From contig NZ_CP091794.1 of assembly GCF_022024175.1 (NCBI RefSeq), forward strand, positions 1,178,001 through 1,242,000: a stretch of DNA of 64,000 bases, read 5' to 3'. Position numbers and translations under genes: made by a program. The notes under the pieces were generated by a model, which searched no databases, was not told where the DNA came from, and was given only the letters and a program-made list of their open reading frames with translations. The DNA is from Prevotella communis. GTDB taxonomy: Bacteria; Bacteroidota; Bacteroidia; Bacteroidales; Bacteroidaceae. This document shows, in pieces, positions 26,825 to 35,558 of the stretch. Within the stretch, counting starts at the first letter, position 1, and every line of letters begins with the position of its first letter.

Positions 26825-27866
26825 TTATCCCTCGCTCGTTAAGTGCTTTCGCATAGCGTGCCGCATTATTGAGATGCTCCTGATAGCTGGTGGCGAAATT
26901 ATGCGTGCCCGAGAAGTCCTCCTTGGCACACATATATATATAGGTGTGAGCCACGCGGTTGAGTACAGCGTCGATTCCTTGAATGGAAGCCACCTTGATA
27001 GGGCCGGGAGGCAGTCCTGTGTTCTTGTAGGTGTTATAGGGACTGTTCACCTCCAGGTGGTTATGATAGATGCGTTTCAGGGCGAAGTCCTTCAGGGCGA
27101 ATTTCACCGTTGGGTCGGCCTGAAGCGGCATGCCAATTTTCAGTCGGTTCAGATACATCCCTGCAATCATGGGCTTCTCGGCATTGTTGGCCGTCTCCTC
27201 GTCGATGATGCTGGCCAGTGTGCACACCTCGTCTGTTGATAATCCCAGTTCCCTGGCTTTCTGCTTGCGCTCTTCCGTCCAGAACTTATCGTGCTCGCTC
27301 ATCATGCGCTGCATCAGCTTATCCATGCTGGTGTTCCAATAGACCTCATACGTGTTGGGTACGAAGATACTGGCGATGGTGCAGGTGTCGTAGCCCAACT
27401 GTTCACAGAAATCCTCATCGGTCAGTGCCTGCGCTATGCTGGTGCTGTCGAGCATCAATTTCTTTGATAGGCGTGCAGCCATCTGTTCCATGGTGCGACA
27501 TTCCGGGATGGTCAGCATCACGGGCTCCTGTCGGCCGTTTCTCATCATACGAAACACGCTGACGGTATTCATGCCAGGTTCTATGGCATAGCGTCCCGAA
27601 CGGATATGCCCGTCGTAGTCGTAATGACGTGCCAGCGTGCGAAATCCTGTGAGGGCGCTGTGTGATGCCAGTGGCTCCAGTTTTGCATATACCGAGTCTG
27701 CCGTATCGTCCTCATCGATGTAGATATACTGCTTATTGTCCTGTGAGGCAAAAGCAGAGAAGAAATAGTTGTAGCCTATAGCCACGATTCCTGCCAAGCA
27801 GATAGTGGCAGGAATCAGGTAGTATTTGGCTGTGTATTTTTTCATTCTTTTCTTTTTTCCAAACAT
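26820..27866 (-). CDS. mltG: Endolytic murein transglycosylase MltG
   Basis: Membrane-anchored lytic transglycosylase (YceG family) that cuts nascent glycan strands and sets their length. The 348 residues have one N-terminal membrane segment at about 15-32. The catalytic region TLASIIDEETAN carries the expected Glu, followed by MIAGMYLNRLKIGMPLQADP and the C-terminal PYNTYKNTGLPPGPI motif. The ATG lies directly after the stop of the DUF4301 gene, with no spacer, suggesting coupled translation. Confidence 0.94.
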   Translation of the reverse strand: MFGKKKRMKKYTAKYYLIPATICLAGIVAIGYNYFFSAFASQDNKQYIYIDEDDTADSVYAKLEPLASHSALTGFRTLARHYDYDGHIRSGRYAIEPGMNTVSVFRMMRNGRQEPVMLTIPECRTMEQMAARLSKKLMLDSTSIAQALTDEDFCEQLGYDTCTIASIFVPNTYEVYWNTSMDKLMQRMMSEHDKFWTEERKQKARELGLSTDEVCTLASIIDEETANNAEKPMIAGMYLNRLKIGMPLQADPTVKFALKDFALKRIYHNHLEVNSPYNTYKNTGLPPGPIKVASIQGIDAVLNRVAHTYIYMCAKEDFSGTHNFATSYQEHLNNAARYAKALNERGIK

Positions 27867-29366
27867 TTATTGGTGCTGATCGCGCAGCAGGTCGTTAACC
27901 GTCTTAACGGGGTTGAACGTGCCCAGAGGCACCTCTACGAAGATGGTTGACCAGTCGCTCATGGCACCGTTCCACAATCCGGGCAGCTCCAGAGCTTTCA
28001 GTTCCTTTCCACCTTTCGACTTAGAAGAGATGAATCCTGTGGTCTTATCCACGAAATCAGGTAGGTTGAAAGGCTGTCCCTTGTAGTCCTTCACGGCGCA
28101 AACCAGGTCAACGGGGTTGAAGTGTGTGCCCTGTGTGAACATCTTCATGTATTCAGCATTGTTGGTATCTATCTGACTGCTTTCCAAAATCTGTAGTGAA
28201 ACAGTGCCGTCCTGATTATAGGTGAGGAACGGACCACCACCGGGCTCGCCCACATTCTTCACCACGCCACACACACGCATGGGGCGGTTCAGCTTGCGGC
28301 GCAGGTAGTCGGCATCCACCTTATTATTCTTGGGGTTGGTGCAGAGGTTCTTTTCTACAAACTGGGCAATCTGGTCGATTTGGGCATCTGATGGGTTGTT
28401 GTCCAACTGACGCAGGTATTCGAAGGCCTGCTTCTGCAGACTCACCAGTACACCGGCGATGACCTGCTTCCATTCCACGGTCTCAGGCTTCAGACGGTCG
28501 GGCACCACGTTGTCGATATTCTTAATGAAGATAACGTCAGCCTCAATCTCGTTCAGGTTCTCGATGAGCGCACCGTGACCGCCCGGACGGAACAGCAATG
28601 AACCGTCGACCTCGCGGAATGGCGTGTTGTCGGGATTAGCGGCAACTGTATCTGTTGAGGGCTTCTGTTCAGAGAATGTGATATCATACTTGATGCCGTA
28701 TTTCTGTGCGAAGCCATCGGCCTTCTCTGCCACCTTTGCCTTGAAGAACTCCAGGTGGTCGTGACTCACGGTGAAGTGTACGTGAGCCTCACCCTTTGAA
28801 GCGGCATAGAGTGCGCCCTCCACGAGGTGCTCCTCCATGGGCGTACGGGCACCCTCTGCGTATTTGTGGAACAGCAACATACCCTTTGGCAGCTGACCGT
28901 AGTTCAGTCCCTCAGCCTTCAGCATGTTGGCAGCCACAGCCTTATAGTTGCCTTCTGCCATCAGAGCCTTGATACCTTTGCCCTCGTTTTTCACGCAGAC
29001 AGCATCCAGCGCCTCGTAGAAGGCAAACTTCTCAATGTCGTTGAAATATTTCTTCTCGAAATCGGTGGTAGGCACGTCATAGTCGGCATCCACGAATGCA
29101 AACATATTCTTGAACATACGACTGGCGGCGCCACTGGCAGGTACGAACTTCACGATACGCTTACCTGCAGCCTTATAGTCCTCCCAGGCTTTCACGTACT
29201 GTTGACGCTCGCTCTCGTTGGGGGCTACGATGCCGTTACCTACTGCAGCTGCTGCTTCCAATTTCAGGAAGGGGAAGCCTGTTTCAAACTCCTTCAACTG
29301 TGTCTCGATCTGCTCTTTCGTGATACCACGCTGAGCAATCTGTTTGAGGTCTTTTTCTGATAGCAT
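27867..29366 (-). CDS. DUF4301 family protein
   Basis: A 499-residue soluble protein with no signal peptide. It begins MLSEKDLKQIAQRGIT and contains KFVPASGAASRMFKNMF, a glycine/serine-rich loop, and later RPGGHGALIENLNE. These resemble the nucleotide- or sugar-binding parts of nucleotidyltransferases, and this matches what I remember as the Bacteroidota family DUF4301. The biochemical function is not established. It forms a two-gene unit with mltG and has a promoter at 29403-29410. Confidence 0.85.
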   Translation of the reverse strand: MLSEKDLKQIAQRGITKEQIETQLKEFETGFPFLKLEAAAAVGNGIVAPNESERQQYVKAWEDYKAAGKRIVKFVPASGAASRMFKNMFAFVDADYDVPTTDFEKKYFNDIEKFAFYEALDAVCVKNEGKGIKALMAEGNYKAVAANMLKAEGLNYGQLPKGMLLFHKYAEGARTPMEEHLVEGALYAASKGEAHVHFTVSHDHLEFFKAKVAEKADGFAQKYGIKYDITFSEQKPSTDTVAANPDNTPFREVDGSLLFRPGGHGALIENLNEIEADVIFIKNIDNVVPDRLKPETVEWKQVIAGVLVSLQKQAFEYLRQLDNNPSDAQIDQIAQFVEKNLCTNPKNNKVDADYLRRKLNRPMRVCGVVKNVGEPGGGPFLTYNQDGTVSLQILESSQIDTNNAEYMKMFTQGTHFNPVDLVCAVKDYKGQPFNLPDFVDKTTGFISSKSKGGKELKALELPGLWNGAMSDWSTIFVEVPLGTFNPVKTVNDLLRDQHQ

Positions 29367-29402
29367 AACTTTGCTTGTTTTTGATTTTTTATTTTCGGCC
29401 TA

Positions 29403-29410
29403 CAAAATTA
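29403..29410 (-). promoter_or_regulatory. -7 promoter element of the DUF4301-mltG unit
   Basis: TAATTTTG on the minus strand, 37 nt before the ATG at 29366. Confidence 0.65.
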
Positions 29411-29475
29411 AGAAATCTGAGCGAAATGCCCAAGGAAAAATGGAAATACTTTTCTGAAAAATCTGTAAATAGTGT

Positions 29476-31809
29476 CTATAAACGACAGGTCAGTCCTAAC
29501 TTTGTTTCAAACGTGTTGGCTTTCACCATGTCGTGATATTTGTAGAAGGTGCGGCGTGAATAATAGGCGCCCGAGAGCGTGATAGACCACTGCTTGTTCA
29601 ACTGTACCTCCATAGCAGGATTGATTACCAGCAGCAGCGCATTACTATGATCTCCCTGTACATTGAGATAATGAAGGTCCTTGGTGCCGTCGGCAAAGGC
29701 CTGCAGATCCTTGTCCTCATAGCCCTTCCATGTGTAGATACGGAAATATTTGGCATTGAGCATGAAACGTCCGAAGTTGCCAAATTCTATTTGCGTCTTT
29801 GACTTCACGCTGAATCCGCTGCCCATGTTGTAATCGCGCTCAATCACATTATAATAGTCACTCTTTGTACCGCCCAGCAGGATGCCGCTCATAAAAATTC
29901 GCTGTTCCAATTTCGTCATGGCACCAGTCTGTGGCAATGACAGGATGAAGCCAGGACCGAAGCCCGCTGCCTCACTGATGCGGTAGGGGGTCAGCTCAGA
30001 ACCATCCTTAATGGGCTTGGCGTCGTAGTAGTTGAAGTGCTGGTAGATACCAAATTCGCCCGCCATGTCCTTCTTGTCCAGAATAGGCGTACTCCACAGG
30101 CGTCCTACGATGTTCAGCGTGTTGACGAAGGGCTGTCCGCCACCGAAGGCGGCATTCATCTCCAGGTCGAAGAAGTCGTATGGTGTTGTATGGCGCTCAC
30201 CGTCTACCGGTGTGCCGTACATCAGCGTGATGTTCACGTAAGGCGCATGGATGCCGCGGAACAGGGCACCGTTGTCGGCCAGATAACGCCAACCTACAGA
30301 GAACGACATGTCCACGGGAATCTTGCTGAATTCATGATAGCGATAGTGGTCGCTGCGCACGCGCCAGGCATCACCGCTGAAGATACGATGCAGTCCTTGT
30401 ATGGGGTTGATGATGGTGGCTGCAGCCTCGCGCAGGAAGCGACTGCAGCCGCGGTCACGGTCATCCAGCACCGTGCGGCTCAGCCTGTGGGTCATCTCAC
30501 CGATGGCAATACCGCCACAGGTTGTGGCGATGACGTCGTTGATGGCAGGCGGTTCCGTCTCTCCCAGAAACTCCCACATCAGTGAACCGCCCAGCGCATA
30601 GGGGGCCGATTCCCAGAAATTGAGTCCGTTGCTGCGTGCAGCGTTGAAATAGAGGTTGCCGTGATAGGGGTGTGCAAACAGGTTGGTGATAAAGAAGTCG
30701 TTATCCCATACCATGCCGTCGGTGAAGTTGCGCTTCAGTGAGTTCAGCGTGGTCTGGGCAAAGTCCGAGTTGAGGGCATAGCGGTCAAACAACTGTACGC
30801 CTACGTTGATACCCGTTGCCTCGGCAGCAGCCTGCCAATAGCGCTTTGGTTCGGGCAGTGCCATCGTGGAGTCGGTGAACACAATCTTTGAACGCTTCTC
30901 GTCCCATGCACGTTTCCAGGAGTCGTGCTGGTTACGTTGCTGACGGTATGTCAGGCCAAATTCCAATAGCGGACGGTTCCTGTATGTCTTGTTGCAATCA
31001 TAGTAGCGTGTTACGCCCCAACCTACAGAAGCAAACGCACCGAGTTTCTTGCTTATGCGATAGTCGGCATTGATGCGGGCTTGTAGAGAGTACAGACGCT
31101 CTGGTTTGTCGTTGTTGTTCCTTGAGAATGTTTCTACATGGTAATAGCCCATGTCGCCACTCAGACTCCATCTTGGGGATAACTGTGTATACTGTCCTAT
31201 ACGATAGAATATGGCTCCCGAGAATTTAGAGTCGAGTCCCATGAAGTGTGTACCCACACCAATCACGTTGTATGTGCTGCGATTGCGAAATCGCGCAGCC
31301 AGGTTCATCTTGGTCGAAGAACCTGCATATGTCATCACGTCGATATGAGTCGCCGGGTTGATGTTCACTAATCCTATCTTATGGCCTATCGAGTCGTACG
31401 ATAGGTTGACGAGTCCCACCTGCCAGCCTTGAGGATGTTTGCGTGTCACATTCAAAATACCAATCTGTGCACCATTGAGCGAATCGGCATAGTTGACAGT
31501 ACCCATCTGCCATCCGTTCATTCGCTTGGATGAGATATTCAGAATGCTCGACATCTGCAGCCCCTTATCCATGCCTTGGGTAATGCTGCTGACACCACCC
31601 ATCTGCAGACCGTTGAATGTGTGTCCAGATGTGTTCGATACGCCGCCAAATTGGAAACCGTGACCACCTTCAGTCGTTACCGATGAGATAAGTCCAAACT
31701 GAAAGCCCTTCACCGTGTCCTGTGCACTGACAATACCAACGGGGAATATCTGAGCCTCTACGCCTATCGTCGTCATGATGGCGATTGCTACCAAAAGCCC
31801 TTTTTTCAT
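29476..31809 (-). CDS. DUF3943 outer-membrane-type protein with N-terminal surface repeats
   Basis: A 777-residue exported protein; the ATG at 31807-31809 starts a signal peptide (MKKGLLVAIAIMTTIGVEAQ), while the longer frame upstream crosses the promoter. Residues about 25-190 are repeats of the form G-x-Q-x-G-x-x-S/N (GLQMGGVSSI, GWQMGTVNYA, GWQVGLVNLS). Residues about 390-560 fit DUF3943 (YFNAARSNGLNFWESAPYA, IAIGEMTHRLSR). The rest alternates short hydrophobic beta strands and ends in CRL, consistent with an outer-membrane barrel. Function unknown. Confidence 0.8.
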   Translation of the reverse strand: MKKGLLVAIAIMTTIGVEAQIFPVGIVSAQDTVKGFQFGLISSVTTEGGHGFQFGGVSNTSGHTFNGLQMGGVSSITQGMDKGLQMSSILNISSKRMNGWQMGTVNYADSLNGAQIGILNVTRKHPQGWQVGLVNLSYDSIGHKIGLVNINPATHIDVMTYAGSSTKMNLAARFRNRSTYNVIGVGTHFMGLDSKFSGAIFYRIGQYTQLSPRWSLSGDMGYYHVETFSRNNNDKPERLYSLQARINADYRISKKLGAFASVGWGVTRYYDCNKTYRNRPLLEFGLTYRQQRNQHDSWKRAWDEKRSKIVFTDSTMALPEPKRYWQAAAEATGINVGVQLFDRYALNSDFAQTTLNSLKRNFTDGMVWDNDFFITNLFAHPYHGNLYFNAARSNGLNFWESAPYALGGSLMWEFLGETEPPAINDVIATTCGGIAIGEMTHRLSRTVLDDRDRGCSRFLREAAATIINPIQGLHRIFSGDAWRVRSDHYRYHEFSKIPVDMSFSVGWRYLADNGALFRGIHAPYVNITLMYGTPVDGERHTTPYDFFDLEMNAAFGGGQPFVNTLNIVGRLWSTPILDKKDMAGEFGIYQHFNYYDAKPIKDGSELTPYRISEAAGFGPGFILSLPQTGAMTKLEQRIFMSGILLGGTKSDYYNVIERDYNMGSGFSVKSKTQIEFGNFGRFMLNAKYFRIYTWKGYEDKDLQAFADGTKDLHYLNVQGDHSNALLLVINPAMEVQLNKQWSITLSGAYYSRRTFYKYHDMVKANTFETKLGLTCRL

Positions 31810-31856
31810 AAGTGTACTATTTTGTCTATAGGCTAACTGTATAGTATTAGCGCTTA

Positions 31857-31864
31857 CAAATATA
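31857..31864 (-). promoter_or_regulatory. -7 promoter element of the DUF3943 gene
   Basis: TATATTTG on the minus strand, 47 nt before the ATG at 31809; this supports the shorter start. Confidence 0.6.
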
Positions 31865-31882
31865 AGAAGAATTAATAAAACA

Positions 31883-31928
31883 CCCAAGAAAAAGAAAATC
31901 TTTCTACTTTTTCTTGGGCGTTTTTTTA
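31883..31928 (-). terminator. Intrinsic terminator after pfkA
   Basis: Perfect 12-bp stem CCCAAGAAAAAG (31883-31894) with CTTTTTCTTGGG (31907-31918). T-runs lie on both strands. Confidence 0.85.
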
Positions 31929-31945
31929 TTTTGAAAGACTTGTGC

Positions 31946-32923
31946 TTAGATACTCAACTCGTTCAGCACGGTAATCAGACGCTTGTCAAAGCGCTTGTCG
32001 GTGCGGATACATTCTGAGAAGGGCACATAGACCACGTCGTTGTTTCTTACGCCTACCATCACGTTGCGCTGTCCCTGCATGATAGCCTCAATAGCACCTA
32101 CACCGGTGGTTGATGCCAGCACACGGTCGCGGGCCGATGGGGTGCCGCCACGTTGCAGATGACCAAGGATTGACACACGTACATCGAACTCAGGGAACTC
32201 CTTCTTCACACGGTCGGCGTAGTAGAGGGCGCCGCACTTGGGACTCTCGCTCACAATGACGATGCACGACTTCTTTGACTTGCGGATGCCTCGCTTCATG
32301 AATTCGGCCAACTGGTCTTCGTCGGTAACCTCCTCTGGCACGATGGCAGCCTCGGCACCACTGGCAATAGCGCAGTACTGGGCCAGGAAGCCGGCGTCGC
32401 GTCCCATCACCTCCACGAAGAAGATACGCTCGTGCGAGTTGGCGGTGTCGCGGATACGGTCCACGCACTCCATGATGGTGTTCATCGTGGTGTCATAGCC
32501 AATTGTCGCATCTGTACCATAAAGGTCGTTGTCGATGGTGCCAGGCAGTCCAATCACGGGGAAGTCAAACTCCATGCCGAAGTTCCTTGCGCCCGTCAGC
32601 GAACCGTTGCCGCCGATGACCACCAATGCGTCGATCACTTCCTTCTGACAGGTCTCGTAGGCTTTCTGCATACCCTCGAGTGTCATAAATTCCTTTGAAC
32701 GTGCTGTTTTCAGAATCGTACCGCCACGGTTGATGATGCCTGATACGTCCTCGGTGGTCAGTGTCTTCACCTCACCTTTTATCAGTCCGTCATAGCCGCG
32801 GTAGATACCCTTGATTGTGAAACCATTGTAAATGCCGGCACGTGTCACGGCGCGGATGGCTGCGTTCATGCCTGGCGAGTCGCCTCCTGAAGTTAAAATA
32901 CCTATTGTTTTAATCTTATTCAT
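31946..32923 (-). CDS. pfkA: 6-phosphofructokinase (ATP type)
   Basis: Phosphorylates fructose 6-phosphate in glycolysis. The 325 residues contain the ATP-binding [18 protein letters not shown], the catalytic region [19 protein letters not shown] (Asp base), [12 protein letters not shown], and the substrate arginines in [15 protein letters not shown]. Length and motifs match the bacterial ATP-dependent enzyme; Bacteroidota often carry several paralogues. It is monocistronic with a good promoter and terminator. Confidence 0.95.
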   Translation of the reverse strand: MNKIKTIGILTSGGDSPGMNAAIRAVTRAGIYNGFTIKGIYRGYDGLIKGEVKTLTTEDVSGIINRGGTILKTARSKEFMTLEGMQKAYETCQKEVIDALVVIGGNGSLTGARNFGMEFDFPVIGLPGTIDNDLYGTDATIGYDTTMNTIMECVDRIRDTANSHERIFFVEVMGRDAGFLAQYCAIASGAEAAIVPEEVTDEDQLAEFMKRGIRKSKKSCIVIVSESPKCGALYYADRVKKEFPEFDVRVSILGHLQRGGTPSARDRVLASTTGVGAIEAIMQGQRNVMVGVRNNDVVYVPFSECIRTDKRFDKRLITVLNELSI

Positions 32924-32964
32924 AGCGTACTATTACATTATACTTCTTTTAGTTTTGCATGGTG

Positions 32965-32995
32965 CAAAGATACAAATTAGAGATCAAATCGCAAA
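32965..32995 (-). promoter_or_regulatory. Promoter of pfkA
   Basis: On the minus strand TATCTTTG (32965-32972) with TTTG at 32992-32995, spacing 19 nt. Confidence 0.8.
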
Positions 32996-33048
32996 AAGAA
33001 AACCATGAAAAAAATCGTTTTCCGCATACATTATTGATGTAAAAGTAT

Positions 33049-33056
33049 TAATTTTG
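33049..33056 (+). promoter_or_regulatory. -7 promoter element of the HAD lipoprotein gene
   Basis: TAATTTTG lies 46 nt before the ATG at 33103; the -33 element is unclear. Confidence 0.6.
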
Positions 33057-33102
33057 CAGCCAGAATTCAGAAAATCGGATAAACATAAAACTATTAACGA
33101 AT

Positions 33103-34185
33103 ATGAAGAAAAATCTTTTATTGATGCTTGCCCTGCTGTGCATGGTTGCGCAGGGGCCGCTATTCACGTCGTGCAGCAAGGATGATAACCAGACGGAGAA
33201 ACCGCTTCCAAAGACGTATTTTGCCTCGTGGAACCGGTGCGACGCGCTGGATACGCTAAAAGCATACGTGGAGGATGTGACCAATCCGAAGTCGGCCCAT
33301 TTTATCAGTAAGGAGGACCGCATTGCCACGTTCGACATGGATGGCACGTTTGTTGGCGAACTCTATCCCACCTATTTCGAGTATAATCTGCTGGAGTATC
33401 GCGCCCTCGACGATCCCGACTATAAGGATAAGGCGCCAGAGGATGTGCGCGAGGCTGCATTGAATATCCGCCATTTCGTGCGTGAGGGCATGGCGCTGCC
33501 CGACCATTTCGATATGATTCATGCCCGTGCTGCTGCCAAGGCCTATGCCGGCATGACCATTGCCGAGTTTGATGCCTATGTGAAGAAGTATGCCGCCACG
33601 CCAGCCAATGGGTTCACGGGGATGACCTACGCCCAGAGCTTCTACAAGCCCATGCTGGAGGTGTTCGACTACCTGAAGGATCATGACTTTACCTATTACG
33701 TTGTCTCCGGTTCCGACCGCTTTATCTGTCGTTCCCTGGTGGAGTCGCTGGGCATCGAGCCCAACAGGGTCATTGGCATGGACGTTTGTCTCGCTACCAA
33801 TGCGCAGGGCGGGAATATCGGTGTTGACTACACCATGAAGAAGGATGAGTATCTGGTACGCACGGACAGTCTGATTATCAAGAACCTGAAGACCAACAAG
33901 GTGCGCCAGATCAGTCAGGAGATAGGCAAGATACCCGTACTGTCGTTTGGCAACAGCAGTGGCGACGAGGCGATGCACAACTATTGTCTGAGCAATCCAA
34001 AGTACCGCACTGCCACCTTCATGCTTGTGGCCGACGATGCCGAGCGCGACCATGCCAACCTCGCCGAGGCTGCCAAGCGTGAGGAGAAATGGCGCAAGAA
34101 CGGCTATACCGTCATCTCTATGAAGAACGACTTCAAAACTATCTACGGCGATGGGGTAGTGAAGACGGAATTCAGTTTCCAATAG
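33103..34185 (+). CDS. HAD-superfamily phosphatase, probable lipoprotein
   Basis: A 360-residue exported hydrolase. A lipoprotein signal peptide ends in LFTSC (C24) followed by SKDD. HAD motif I is FDMDGTF with D78 and D80, motif II is YYVVSGSDRF and motif IV is SFGNSSGDEAM. A helical cap lies between motifs I and II. It probably dephosphorylates a small phosphorylated compound in the periplasm or at the surface; the substrate is unknown. Its 3' end is 17 bp from a MITE-like element. Confidence 0.85.
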   Translation: MKKNLLLMLALLCMVAQGPLFTSCSKDDNQTEKPLPKTYFASWNRCDALDTLKAYVEDVTNPKSAHFISKEDRIATFDMDGTFVGELYPTYFEYNLLEYRALDDPDYKDKAPEDVREAALNIRHFVREGMALPDHFDMIHARAAAKAYAGMTIAEFDAYVKKYAATPANGFTGMTYAQSFYKPMLEVFDYLKDHDFTYYVVSGSDRFICRSLVESLGIEPNRVIGMDVCLATNAQGGNIGVDYTMKKDEYLVRTDSLIIKNLKTNKVRQISQEIGKIPVLSFGNSSGDEAMHNYCLSNPKYRTATFMLVADDAERDHANLAEAAKREEKWRKNGYTVISMKNDFKTIYGDGVVKTEFSFQ

Positions 34186-34202
34186 GCTTTTTTGACGTTT
34201 TC

Positions 34203-34664
34203 CCCCCACCTCTCACTCCAAACGCGGGAAATGCCCTGTGGCAAAGGCTTTGAGGGCAGTGAGAGGTCTTTTTACCCTCTCACCCACCTCTCACTGGCCT
34301 CTCACTCAAAGGGAATTTTGGTAATATGTCGTTTCTACATATGACAGGGAATAATACGTAGTTAGCGAACTCCGAGTCCGACGCCTGCGGACTCGGAGTC
34401 CGTGCCCTGCGTACGGGCTATTTGCTTTAATCATCCTGGCAACAGGAAAATAATGAGTTGCGATGTCAAATTTACTAAAATACGATATCAAACTCGCTAA
34501 GATACGATGCCATAGTTACAGAGATACGATTTCAAAGTTACTGAAATCAGAAGATTCCGAGTGAGAGGGGTAGTGAGAGGGCAGTGAGAGGGTAAAAAGA
34601 CCTCTCACTGGCCTCTAAGCCTTTGCTACAGGGAGTTTCCGACGTTTGGAGTGAGAGGTGGGGG
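34203..34664. mobile_element. MITE-like element: inverted arms around a minisatellite core
   Basis: Left arm 34203-34307 and right arm 34559-34664 are imperfect inverted copies of about 105 bp (roughly 88-90% matching by eye). Both start CCCCCACCTCTCACTCCAAA at the outside. The arms themselves contain short CCTCTCAC repeats about 11-12 nt apart. The 251-bp core has a perfect 11-bp hairpin (34369-34399) and four 22-bp tandem units (34459-34546). It encodes nothing recognisable. It resembles, in plan only, the BrickBuilt MITEs known from Porphyromonas gingivalis. Confidence 0.7.
34459..34546 (+). repeat. Four tandem 22-bp units in the MITE-like core
   Basis: Units at 34459, 34481, 34503 and 34525. 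Each begins T(A/G)CGAT, followed by (T/C)CA and, in three units, (A/G)(T/C)TAC. They are diverged but keep the exact 22-nt period. Confidence 0.85.
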
Positions 34665-34790
34665 TAATAGCAAAAAAAGTACGCAAAAAACTAAATATCC
34701 ACTGATTTATGATTAATAATCAAACTTTTTTATTGAAAAAATATTGTAAGGATGGTGAATGACAGGCAATTATCGACATCCTTAAAAAAC

Positions 34791-34824
34791 AAAGCGAACA
34801 AGCTGTTCATCAGCTGTTCGCTTT
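34791..34824 (-). terminator. Bidirectional hairpin terminator downstream of the DUF2442 gene
   Basis: AAAGCGAACAAGCTG with CAGCTGTTCGCTTT (one bulged A), loop about 5 nt. T-rich stretches lie on both sides. Confidence 0.75.
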
Positions 34825-34865
34825 GTTCTTTTATATATCGACCATTTTCTCTTCTGAAGAGCGTC

Positions 34866-35051
34866 TTATCGTATAACACGTACCAGTCCCCTTCTGTCTG
34901 CGCCGTCGAAACAAAAAGTGTAGGCTGCCCTTTCTTCGTCGGTAGCCGTTCGTAACTTAGGATACCAGAGAAGCGACTGGCTGTACTCATGTCCTTCCTC
35001 GTCACGGCCGTAAATGTGTTCGGCATCGAACCAAATCTCCTTAATCTTCAT
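34866..35051 (-). CDS. DUF2442 protein, C-terminus altered or frameshifted
   Basis: A 61-residue protein starting MKIKEIWFDAEHIYGRDEEG and continuing SLLWYPKLRTATDEERAAYT, a DUF2442-type sequence. Relatives continue after FDG with a GIHW..LDED..F pattern. Here the frame continues FDGADRRGLVRVIR and stops, while the -1/+1 neighbouring frame reads EGDWYVLYDKTLF, with W, L and F at matching spacing. This suggests a frameshift near 34890-34900. A -7 element lies at 35080-35087. DUF2442 proteins often pair with a DUF4160 partner, not seen here. Confidence 0.6.
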   Translation of the reverse strand: MKIKEIWFDAEHIYGRDEEGHEYSQSLLWYPKLRTATDEERAAYTFCFDGADRRGLVRVIR

Positions 35052-35079
35052 AGGCTTGTCCTCTTTATTCTTTCTTTCG

Positions 35080-35087
35080 CAAAGATA
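35080..35087 (-). promoter_or_regulatory. -7 promoter element of the DUF2442 gene
   Basis: TATCTTTG on the minus strand, 29 nt before the ATG at 35051. Confidence 0.6.
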
Positions 35088-35171
35088 GGAATTATTTTTG
35101 ATACCACGAACGTTTTTGGCTAATTTTTTGCTATGAATCTAACAATTCAACGATTATGAGAAGGGAACCAA

Positions 35172-35187
35172 TCGTGCCACGGGACAG
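35172..35187 (+). repeat. Direct repeat copy 1, TCGTGCCACGGGACAG
   Basis: The same 16 bp occurs in the same orientation at 42352-42367. A shortened inverted copy, lacking five bases, is at 43973-43986. The two direct copies bracket about 7.2 kb of accessory DNA. Confidence 0.8.
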
Positions 35188-35228
35188 GTAACTGACATAT
35201 TGATGTGTGATAATAGATTGGTAAAAAA

Positions 35229-35254
35229 AACGGGCGTGAATCAATTCACGCCCG
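35229..35254 (-). terminator. Terminator downstream of the pgk fragment
   Basis: Perfect stem CGGGCGTGAA with TTCACGCCCG, loop TCAA. A run of Ts follows on the minus strand. It is probably inherited with the pgk 3' end. Confidence 0.8.
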
Positions 35255-35351
35255 CATTTTGTTGATATATCGATGATGATTACTCACCCTTGAGGCTTCG
35301 CCTCTAGAAAACTCACGCTCGTCAATAAGAGCAAGCTCTTACTGTACTCGC

Positions 35352-35445
35352 TTAATCGTTTCCTTTGATAGCTGCTACACCGGGGAGCACCTTACCCTCG
35401 ATGGCCTCGAGCAGAGCACCACCACCAGTAGGAGGTACCAGTCCC
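35352..35445 (-). pseudogene. pgk: 3' fragment of phosphoglycerate kinase
   Basis: On the minus strand about 30 codons read TGGGALLEAIEGKVLPGVAA then IKGND and a TAA at 35352-35354. This is the conserved C-terminus of Bacteroidota phosphoglycerate kinase. Nothing upstream continues the gene: the frame breaks at about 35446 and no start exists. With the terminator downstream it looks like a 3' remnant left by a duplication or insertion event. A complete pgk should exist elsewhere in the genome. Confidence 0.75.
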
Positions 35446-35520
35446 TAATCATTACAACGGGCTGAGTAATGCACAAATTATAAGATTGTAATTATTGTAT
35501 CTCATTTTTTTTCCAAAACA

Positions 35521-35552
35521 TTTGGTGATTTCGTAAAATAATCTTATTTTTG
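35521..35552 (+). promoter_or_regulatory. Strong promoter in front of a noncoding stretch
   Basis: TTTG (35521-35524) and TATTTTTG (35545-35552) with 20-nt spacing. No reading frame follows for 350 nt, only structured sequence. Confidence 0.8.
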
Positions 35553-35558
35553 TACCCG

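Noticed and set aside
34459..34546. Tandem 22-bp units read as a small CRISPR array
   Set aside because: The units are directly adjacent without spacers and diverge from each other; no cas gene is near.
34730..35026. 98-residue minus-strand reading frame as a separate gene
   Set aside because: It overlaps the DUF2442 frame, runs through the terminator hairpin and shows no start signal; at most its first part is the shifted end of DUF2442.
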